DNA of 64,000 nt from Arcuatula senhousia (lineage: Eukaryota > Mollusca > Bivalvia > Mytilida > Mytilidae), in the NCBI GenBank assembly GCA_963971305.1, contig CAXARO010000899.1, forward strand, positions 1-64,000, given 5' to 3'. Position numbers and translations under genes: made by a program. The stretch's first letter is position 1. The number at the start of each line of letters is the position of its first letter. Shown here piece by piece: positions 58,401 through 64,000 of this stretch. Below the pieces are notes generated by a model. It ran no database searches. It was not told the origin of the DNA and saw nothing but the letters and a program-made list of their open reading frames with translations.

Positions 58401-59743
58401 CTGTTTGTTACATTGTGTACTAATGGAAAAAAGGAACTGTGCGTCTGACTTAAAAAAATCAAAATTTTATTTGGTATTAAATACATATTATCAAACATGT
58501 ATTGCAAAATCATTTTCCTAAAGATCTTGACAAAAATTTCCATTTTCAAGCTAATAAGAGATGTTTTTTGTTTTCAGTTTGAAATCAGGTAGTGTCAATC
58601 CGGAGCACCTGAGCTCACTCTTGTTTCAAATGGAGTTCGCGTTGTTGATTGACATTCAGTTATTTTGTGTTTCCATGTTTTACATGTTGTCTGTTGTTTT
58701 TGTCCCGTTCTTGTTGGTGTTTACTGGTTTTTGTCTCTGCCCTTTCGGACTTTTGACATTCGGATACCCCATTGGTACCTCTGCTTCTTTCACAATATCA
58801 CACTTTAAAAAACAATACACATTTCTGAAATCAAGTTTTCTCAGCTGTATTTCACCCAAAAAAAATTAAGATTCTCTTTATAGAGGTTGAAAGTTAACAG
58901 CTTCAATTTGGGATGAAAATGTTGAGTTTTCATTTTTTGGGTAAAAAAAAATTTTTTAAGTCTCAGAAACTCAGTGGAATTCAAAAAATTTCAGATTTTT
59001 ACCAAAATGAACAGCATCATCCACTTGACATTGAGTGAAAATGTCAACTCGCTTGCTGTATTTTTTTATAGATTTTCTAGTCAGAAGAAATTAGGATACA
59101 ATTGATTTCTCATAGACATGTAGTTTTTTTTTCCATTAGTATATATTTATCAACATGCATTTTTTTTAGTAAATATTATACCAATTGGTATAATATTCTA
59201 TTTATTTTGGAATAAATTATTACAAACGTTCTGAATCTAGTACATATACCCTAACTAGTCCAACAATAACATAGTACACAATCATGCTAATCTATTTGAA
59301 TGATCTATGTGAAAAAAAAACCATCATAAATATCGTACGGTTGGTTACCTAAGTTACCTCGCTGGTTAAGTGATCATGCATGTAATGTACATGCATTCAG
59401 AATTATTATACCCCTCGCATAAAATGTTTGGATTGCTAAATAGGAATCAGTGTGCCCGTCTGTCTGTCTGTCTGTCTGTCTGCCCATATATATTGTTAGC
59501 ACAAATCATCCAAAACGTTTAGCTGGGCAAAAACAAGTGATGTACATGAATGAATTTCATATAGCTCTCAAAAATCATTAACGGCAGATGTACGAAGTAT
59601 GCAATATAGAATTTAATATGGAACGAGGGGATATCCATTTGTGAGCTTGCTCATAGTATATACTGCTTTACCTTGATACTTACAATAAATATGATATTCA
59701 GTATGATAAGAAAGACCATACCAACAGTCCCAAAAATATTCAT
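46401..59743 (-). CDS. Tetraspanin 1, complete (278 aa, 7 exons)
   Basis: Coding exons, high to low: 59743-59684, 57320-57087, 51028-50954, 49607-49503, 48538-48350, 47949-47866 and 46490-46401 (stop TAA). All are phase 0 with GT-AG junctions: 20, 78, 25, 35, 63, 28 and 29 codons. The layout is that of a tetraspanin: helix 1 across exons 1-2 ([19 protein letters not shown]), helix 2 then [15 protein letters not shown], helix 3 ([18 protein letters not shown]), a large extracellular loop with the CCG motif (FDCCGVN), PGYCC, TC and [10 protein letters not shown] (six Cys), helix 4 ([20 protein letters not shown]) and a short tail. Tetraspanins organise membrane microdomains with integrins and other partners; the partner here is unknown. 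Intron 2 carries a 5.4-kb antisense LINE and intron 1 a 772-bp foldback. Confidence 0.9.
48663..48893. mobile_element. MITE-like repeat with GGCTTGTTTAGGG inverted ends
   Basis: Ends AAACTAGTGAGGCTTGTTTA and its inverted partner (rc AAACTAGTGGGGCTTGTTTA) match with one mismatch over 23 bp. The interior is a loose tandem of GGGATATGGGATATTT. No clear target duplication. Lies in tetraspanin 1 intron 4, between the CCG-loop exon and the exon before it; a related inverted copy is at 43436-43660. Confidence 0.7.
48925..49230 (+). repeat. Interspersed repeat, copy 2 of 3
   Basis: Shares sequence with 39560-39812 (opposite orientation) and 49850-50095. Intronic; frames within it are not exons. Confidence 0.6.
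49850..50095 (-). repeat. Interspersed repeat, copy 3 of 3
   Basis: GTGGAGTAAGTGTACGCGAC and GCTCGCCGTCTTGCATTGGC parallel GTGGAATAAGTGTATGCGAC and GCTCGCCGTTCGGCTGCAAT at 39568 and 39672. Intronic in tetraspanin 1. Confidence 0.6.
51348..53144 (+). CDS. LINE ORF1: PHD-like finger, coiled coil, SGNH esterase (598 codons, no ATG)
   Basis: Order: partial PHD-type zinc finger ([13 protein letters not shown] with CINCAC, about residues 25-66); a long coiled coil (about 130-310, [13 protein letters not shown] and [12 protein letters not shown]); a polar linker; and an SGNH/GDSL-type esterase (about 395-560) with GTSNTR (block I, Ser replaced in the GDS by GTS), HLFGND (block III) and DGIHLT (block V, catalytic Asp-His). 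The C-terminus is Arg/Gly-rich ([16 protein letters not shown]). ORF1 proteins of this composition in APE-type LINEs bind RNA. The frame opens at a GTG codon, so the true start is missing or truncated. ORF2 starts 5 bases after the stop. Confidence 0.85.
   Translation: MYSRFKKKRLFRSPYFFSSHFVCVWYSVIQCGNCKKWYHYVCTKLPPYQLFMFEGSKRKYTCINCACVTEEFLKNNSFFPSSISITDKCSIGMQTSVICNEIEVQTSDIPKANIDESRELAFTSIMNKTVSELESRFVEALDKLTSVQTENCKNVSEINSLKQENENLRKKLNAATSNIQVSPQKAPCNCNNIKRELENITIDKDNWRRRHADLSLQKEVEIAQCDANLKIIKQQLECAQGQIRIMSSELENTEARIPTKNVEILEMDKTIQEQRKHLNNLKDEVLSWKIHASRSDDSLLMENFKSSEAEEENKKKDKDAHNTENKPESPNSRRNVPHDISNLGLSTVYYYPDHTPENPHTKTVHVGSQPKGNGKHDKKANITRKPAVSSSRQKKVLMIGTSNTRYVSAKFISNNSSDLYVRKVTKYTMEQTKDFLKSENIQDYDVVLLHLFGNDLKVKSTEQCVEDMVELVDLVKEKQRNAKVIISLALPRLDTTLNRKAERLNVIVKEKYEGDSSVKLCDNSNLSYRGEPARGIHTQDGIHLTRTGTQTLTSNFKEVIRTTMNLTGPRRRYQGRGNRKPWWNDSSGYQQSYAHRFY
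53150..54916 (+). pseudogene. LINE ORF2, endonuclease and start of RT (frame-broken)
   Basis: ATG at 53150, 5 bases after the ORF1 stop. The N-terminal APE-type endonuclease shows [19 protein letters not shown] (catalytic Glu), GDFNARTG (Asp/Asn) and SDHSKI (Asp-His). A linker with a WLNHF block and the first RT motif ([18 protein letters not shown], then PANYRG) follow. The frame ends at TGA 54914-54916 in the middle of the conserved NYRGI region. Two extra bases, or one lost, explain the break. Function as part of one ORF2 protein is known for the family; this copy is not intact. Confidence 0.85.
54913..56151 (+). pseudogene. LINE ORF2, reverse transcriptase segment
   Basis: Continues RT from [15 protein letters not shown] and [12 protein letters not shown] through motif A ([12 protein letters not shown]), motif B ([20 protein letters not shown]), catalytic [19 protein letters not shown] and KYLGIIF, to the thumb region with [15 protein letters not shown] and [20 protein letters not shown]. 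All catalytic Asp residues are present. The ATG at 54913 overlaps the upstream TGA as ATGA but lies inside the RT domain, so it is not a natural start. The frame is lost again at 56151. RQGD with YADD fits several APE-type clades (Ingi/I or L1 groups); I leave the clade open. Confidence 0.88.
56150..56642 (+). pseudogene. LINE ORF2 C-terminal zinc-knuckle segment
   Basis: After a frameshift near 56150 the reading resumes as [19 protein letters not shown], then [37 protein letters not shown] (a CxxC plus H and C cluster) and [12 protein letters not shown], with stop TAA at 56640-56642. The same block exists, decayed, at 26950-27433. Confidence 0.8.
56800..56821 (+). repeat. (TATTC)n tail of the LINE
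   Basis: About four copies of TATTC follow GGTTTAATAAAC. An (AT)n run lies at about 56748-56765, before GCCCAGTGATGGGCCC. Confidence 0.8.
56825..57086. other. Intron sequence with an ATACCCCCGC repeat end
   Basis: ATATACCCCCGCATGAAAAG is the terminal motif of the family at 32990-33955 and 45207-45790. It is followed by sequence without recognised content up to the donor of tetraspanin 1 exon 2. Confidence 0.45.
57626..58397. mobile_element. Foldback element built of 21-bp half-site units
   Basis: Ends TATGGAACGCCAAATTAACA and its exact reverse complement; flanked by GTTCTG at 57620-57625 and 58398-58403. The interior is about 36 units of 21 bp: a hinge AATTSAATT plus a 12-mer formed from two half-sites, each GAAGAT or GTACCT on the left and ATCTTC or AGGTAC on the right. 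All four pairings occur. Open frames across it (57831-58124 + and 58259-58549 -) are seven-residue repeats that follow from the 21-bp period. Lies in tetraspanin 1 intron 1. Confidence 0.88.
58603..58795 (+). repeat. Penelope-type 3' end fragment
   Basis: GGAGCACCTGAGCTCACTCT through CCCATTGGTACCTCTGCTTC closely matches 21657-21842. No RT attached. Lies in tetraspanin 1 intron 1. Confidence 0.7.
59400..59660 (+). repeat. ATACCCC-type repeat end with (GTCT)n
   Basis: TTATACCCCTCGCAT followed by a run of TCTG/GTCT (59457-59482). Resembles the ends of the ATACCC families; the remainder is not recognised. Confidence 0.45.
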
Positions 59744-59843
59744 GTTCGGTTCTCGTTGTCTTCATCTGGGGGTATCTCAATCAAGGGGAAAACTCTGTGT
59801 ACCTAAAGGAAGACATCGCCGCTCTCAAAGCAATCTCGTTTCC
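59744..59843 (-). promoter_or_regulatory. 5' leader of tetraspanin 1 with two upstream ATGs
   Basis: An acceptor (ACTTGCAG, minus strand) sits above 59843. The leader contains an 11-codon upstream frame (59816-59781) and an ATG at 59765 that is out of frame and overlaps the main start by reading past it. Both could reduce translation of the main frame. Inference: the exon boundary is predicted only. Confidence 0.45.
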
Positions 59844-61345
59844 CTGCAAGTACCATTAAGACAATAGTATAGACAATTTGTACTATTATAAGTTTAAAAT
59901 GGTGCCTGTTTCTTAAAGTTTAATTACTATTTTGAATATATTTTAAAAAACGATTCAATATATGCTATCTTTTTTTAACGTACATACCCGTAGCCAGAAT
60001 TTTCAACAGGGGGTTCGAAAATGTGAAGAGGGGGGTTCGATTTCCAAAATTTTTCTTACTTTAATTCAATTCAATTCAATCTTTATTGTCATATAAACTA
60101 TATATACAGTTTGTGACAGTATAACAAAGACATAAACAGACATACATACATATACACATGTAACAAGTTGAAAAATATATATATACATTATGAAGCAAAT
60201 GTTTAAGGTTCCCCTGTCCTCAGTTCTATAGACTTTTTAATAAAGGATCCTAATTTATTTACCTCTGTTGGTGTTGATGGGTTTAAATGTTTATAATAAG
60301 TTATCATCCTTTTTGTAAGATTAGGAATACATAAAATTTTGTAAAGCCAAAATGAATACTTACTTTATATTAGGAATAGCACAATTTTTAGTACCCATAA
60401 TATACATGATATACATGTAAATAGTTTACTATAAATAAATACACATTTTGTGTATATTAAATAATTTATATCACCTGTTTGTAGCAGTCTACCATATCCA
60501 GGTCACACCGATCAGCAGGTCATAAGTTAAACTTCCTGTGGTCATATACATATATTGATCTTACGTTTAACGGCCCCATAATGGCATTAAGGCTATGGTT
60601 AATGGTTTTATTATTTTCCTTTAAATTTCTTTATTTTGAAATAGTTCATTACGCGGTTTATTTTAAAATTATATCCTTATAGGTAGCTTCCACACCGGGA
60701 GCTGCAAGAGAACTTCCATCAGATAGTTTTTAAAAAATCATAACGCGTAGACTCTACGCATTAAATAAGACCAACACAGAACCAATGATTGGTTTCTATA
60801 AACTTGGATAATCCCTTTCGGATTCGAATCTTCAAGGAATTGCAAGCAAAAGTAGATAAATAATTATTTCAAATTTTTTGGGGCGTCAAAGGTCACCACT
60901 TCAATCTTGTGCGTGCAACCGTAGTAAATCGAGTCGTAATAATAGCTTATCATTTCTTTTGAAATTCGTGTACCAAGGCAGGACCATTGTGATCTTTAAT
61001 TTCTCCGAAATGTCTTCCTTGGTTTGTCTTTTCTCTCGGATATTATAGATTGATCCTCCAAGTTCGATAGTTTTGGTGTTACCTTTATAATCCGTTGGAA
61101 TTAAGTTGTATCAATAATTTCTAAAGATCACTAGTACATAAAAAGCTGTTTAATAAGACATTTTGATCTCATTTTGGCATAATAAAAAGTAAAAGCCAAT
61201 TAAAATTTGAAAAAAAATGAGATAAAAAAATAACAAAACAGTTCAGGTATATTCAATTTATATTTTACAAAATCAGTGTCACTTTATATCTATAATGATA
61301 GTGGCTTTAGTAAATAACTCGCACAAATCTAAAACCCAAATAACT
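59844..61345. other. Intergenic region between the two tetraspanin genes
   Basis: 60062-60370 looks like the 3' end of a LINE on the minus strand: on the plus strand an AATTC-type run and CTTTATTG are followed by ATATAAAC. The rest, about 60375-61345, is AT-rich without supported features. Promoter and first exon of tetraspanin 1 must lie here but are not resolved. Confidence 0.4.
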
Positions 61346-63322
61346 CTATGCTATTGGAGACGTCTTTTTATTTGCATTTTTCTTTCTGGTTTTCTTGTTT
61401 TTGGCATCCGTTGAAATCTGGTCACACATACAACAAGAGCAGGTAATGGCCATAACCTAAAAGATATATAAAGACAATGGTAAAGTTGTATCTCTTATGC
61501 TACTGTTGTCCTCTCTCAGGAAATTTAACGACGGTCGTCATATGTTAGCAGAAAATTTTTTTTTTACACAGATGTGGGTTTGTCCTTTTACGGATTTGAC
61601 CCACACGACAAGATCTGCCTGCCCTTCTGAAGCACCTTAGTCGAGATTTCGGTCGGATTGCTGATTTGAGATCAATTGTTTAGTGTGCGTGATTTTGCTT
61701 TATGCCAATTTACTTTGTTTTTGATCTTCCGGCTGAACATGGTTACAACAAAAATCGGTACGCATTGAAATAAAGTACTTTCTAAATTTAGTACAAACCT
61801 CTACCAACAAGATGACACTACAAGCGATGATTAGAAGTCTGAAGTAGTACTCTACGGTTTCTTCTATTGTGGAGTAGCAGCCCTAAAAGAATAACAAAGC
61901 TGTTAGAAACATCCTAAGTTTGAATGTGCAAACACATAACACTTTTACCCAAGACTTTTTTCCTGCCTGTATCTGATTTATCATCAATAGTCGTTATCTT
62001 ATATCAAAATACCATACGTTTAACAGCTAAACACAGTCAATATGAGATAATACCGGTTATGTACATTATGTTTGTATCAGAAACCAATGGACCATTGAAC
62101 AATTCGATCATTACTAGAGGTGTTTGTTTTAAAGCGGCTGAAAAACCAACACTAATGCTGTGTATAATATTAAAGGTTATAAATATGATACCGAATGGAG
62201 ATGATCATACTCAAATGTCAAAAATGAAAAGATCAAAAGGATATCGACACACCAATATATTGAAGACTGCAATGCTCCTGACTTTTTATATACAATTAAA
62301 AAGAAATGGTATATTTATCCAGGTTTTTCGTGCAAAACCTCATCGGAAAGGAAATGCTCAGAAAAGTTTCATTTTAAAACCCACCGTGATCATACCAACC
62401 TGATCATAAAACGAGTTGCTGGTCGTTGGTGATGTGGTACAGGGATCATTAGCGTACAGTGCCCCGCTCACTATATCGGCCCCTTTACAGCAATGCCCTG
62501 GTATGAGACGCGCTCCTCTACTGCTCTGCCATTTTGATTTGACAAAATCGTCTATTTCTGATTGTTTGTTCACCCCGCAACATTTAAACTGAAATAAAGC
62601 ATTTTACATGATGAACTTTTGATTTCGTTTTGTAGCTGTTTCACAAGCATGGATAACACTCAGTCTGGACAGAACAAGGAAATTGTTGTGCCTGTACGAA
62701 ACCATTGACTTAAGACAGGTGATTAAGTGACAAATTTTTAACTGAGACTAGAAGATATTGAGGAATATTGAATAAAAAACATTTAACGAAAAAGTTCTCG
62801 TTGACAAAAGTAACTCTTAATTGACACCAATTGCGAGGATGGTCACAAGGAATCGGATGCATGACTTTCAAAGGGATGAAAATAGATTGCCCCGTGTATG
62901 GGAGAACAATACCCCATGTACGTTAAAAACCCATTTGTAGAGTTCGATATGAGTAGGCTCTATGGGGGCGCTACAAAGGCCACATTCGCATGCAATCCGG
63001 TAGCTTGAGAGAAATTCACATAAGCACTATATATCTATAAGCTTGTTTCCAAATGCAGGATAAATAAATAATTATTAAACCATAATCATTTATGAGAAAG
63101 ATCCGTCATTTTCTAATTATTTGAATTGGGAAATCTTTATTCTTTGAATATTGTGATTGACTCATGAAAGTTCAAACCCTCTGTCTGATGTTATATGACC
63201 CCACTCCAAATGTTAGTTACCATAACAAACAGTGCATTCCACGCTATTGTCATGGGTGAGCCTATCGCACCTTCGTACGTCGACAGAAGATCAAGCAAGG
63301 TACCTTTCACAGTATCATTCAT
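61346..63322 (-). CDS. Tetraspanin 2, 3' four exons (partial, 161 aa seen)
   Basis: Exons, high to low: 63322-63221 (34 codons), 62588-62400 (63), 61882-61799 (28) and 61456-61346 (36 plus stop TAG). All are phase 0 with GT-AG junctions. They correspond one to one with exons 4-7 of tetraspanin 1 (35, 63, 28, 29 codons). The large loop has FKCCGVN, PGHCC, DPC and GCYSTIEETV, the same six-Cys pattern; helix 4 is FRLLIIACSVILLVEVMAI. The tail differs: CSCCMC (possible palmitoylation) followed by a Lys-rich KNKKTRKKNANKK. Exons for helices 1-3 are beyond 64000. Tail-to-head arrangement with tetraspanin 1 on the same strand indicates tandem duplication. Confidence 0.88.
61560..61760 (+). repeat. 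Penelope 3'-like diverged fragment
   Basis: CTGCCTGCCCTTCTGAAGCA, then CTTAGTCGAGATTTCGGTCG and GATCTTCCGGCTGAAC, follows the layout of the Penelope 3' repeat but is strongly diverged. Intronic in tetraspanin 2. Confidence 0.4.
62945..63062 (+). repeat. Short interspersed repeat, related to 31675-31790
   Basis: GAGTAGGCTCTATGGGGGCG through TTGTTTCCAAATGCAGGATA, inverted relative to the other copy. Lies in the intron between the two highest exons of tetraspanin 2. Confidence 0.6.
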
Positions 63323-64000
63323 CTGAATTAAAGAAAGAAAAAATGTATATTGGTTTGCTTTTTTTGAGAATATTGATAATGAATTCTGCCGTTAATATTC
63401 GGGGCTTCCGAATTTTTCTGCCTTGTACACAATTGTTTGTTAAAGGATTTAATATTTAGACAATTGGTTCAAAAGTTAAGATTGATTTGTCGTTGTTTTT
63501 TTTAACCAGCAGGAATTGCTTATCTTTATAGAGTTAAAGAATTGATCTAATCCAAACACAAGAAAGCGTTGTTTTAAGTTTTGTTATATGCGTGTTTTAT
63601 GTTGTCTAGTATGTTTGTGTGTTTGTGCTGTAATTATCTATTGTGTCGGCTGATTTTGTCAATGTATTTTCTTTTCAAAATTCCGACATTTGCATTCGCA
63701 TATTATCCATTAAATAAAACTTGTCTGACCCGACACGAATTTTATTTTAACCAATAAAATATTTTTGAAATTTTCTGATGGTCATAGGGAGCAACCATTT
63801 GGTAGGGTATGGATATTTTTTCGTCCTGCCTTTATATTTTCGGAAAAATCTGAGCCTGGATTTTTTTTCGTGTGTGCGCACATGTTTTCGGCAATTTTTT
63901 ATATTTGAAAGCTATTATAAAATTTTCAGCCCAAACTACCATCCCGCCTTTTTTTTTAATTGAAAGCACTGTCCTGTATTTTTAGTTCTGGATTTTTGCA
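63323..64000. other. Intron of tetraspanin 2, no exon seen
   Basis: Contains a Penelope 3'-like scrap (CAGCAGGAATTGCTTATCTT near 63508) and AT-rich DNA with a GGGAGCAACCATTTGGTAGG phrase near 63788. No exon for helix 3 could be found, so the next exon is outside the window. Confidence 0.4.

Noticed and set aside
61924..62403. 159-codon plus-strand frame
   Set aside because: It covers the intron between two tetraspanin 2 exons and overlaps one exon end on the opposite strand; no domain or conserved motif is visible.

Overview
This is AT-rich eukaryotic DNA with spliced genes (GT-AG introns, matching phases), dense interspersed repeats and no prokaryotic features. The repeat style (Penelope-like 3' ends, many foldback and MITE-like elements, frequent TACATGTA words) and the gene set suggest a bivalve mollusc, probably a mussel (Mytilidae). 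That placement is inference from pattern recognition; no search was run.

Five host genes are supported. (1) 1-1.6 kb, + strand: the last two exons of a TMEM218-like ciliary transition-zone protein. (2) 18.2-20.0 kb, + strand: an intronless reading frame for a seven-finger C2H2 zinc-finger protein. (3) 42.6-32.6 kb, - strand: a nine-exon gene I assembled by splice phase, encoding a type I membrane protein of 594 aa with signal peptide, four Ig-like domains arranged as a duplicated pair, one transmembrane helix and a basic cytoplasmic tail. (4) 59.7-46.4 kb, - strand: a complete seven-exon tetraspanin of 278 aa. (5) 63.3-61.3 kb, - strand: the last four exons of a second tetraspanin, a tandem paralogue with nearly identical exon structure. 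Its 5' exons lie beyond the window. Genes 3-5 are all cell-surface proteins read from the same strand.

The rest is mainly mobile DNA. 1.8-10.2 kb holds a hAT-like element, two near-identical 467-bp inverted-terminus repeats, decayed tandem repeats and a 5'-truncated LINE. 10.3-14.3 kb is one foldback transposon of about 4 kb with 9-bp target duplications, whose arms are tandem arrays of a roughly 185-bp unit in opposite orientation. 16-17.5 kb and 20.4-31.6 kb are nested insertions: LINE inside a Penelope 3' end with a MITE-like element inside the LINE, and a Penelope fragment inside a tandem-module element. A 5.4-kb LINE (PHD/SGNH ORF1 plus APE/RT ORF2, with two frameshifts) lies antisense in tetraspanin intron 2. 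A 772-bp foldback built from a combinatorial 21-bp code lies in its intron 1. A perfect 123-bp palindrome with a 10-bp target duplication sits just upstream of the zinc-finger gene.

The most unusual structures are the 21-bp half-site foldback (57626-58397), the array-armed foldback (10333-14298), the perfect palindrome (17796-17918), the directly repeated 467-bp elements (3414-5599) and the duplicated Ig-domain receptor gene. No CRISPR array, rRNA or convincing tRNA was seen.
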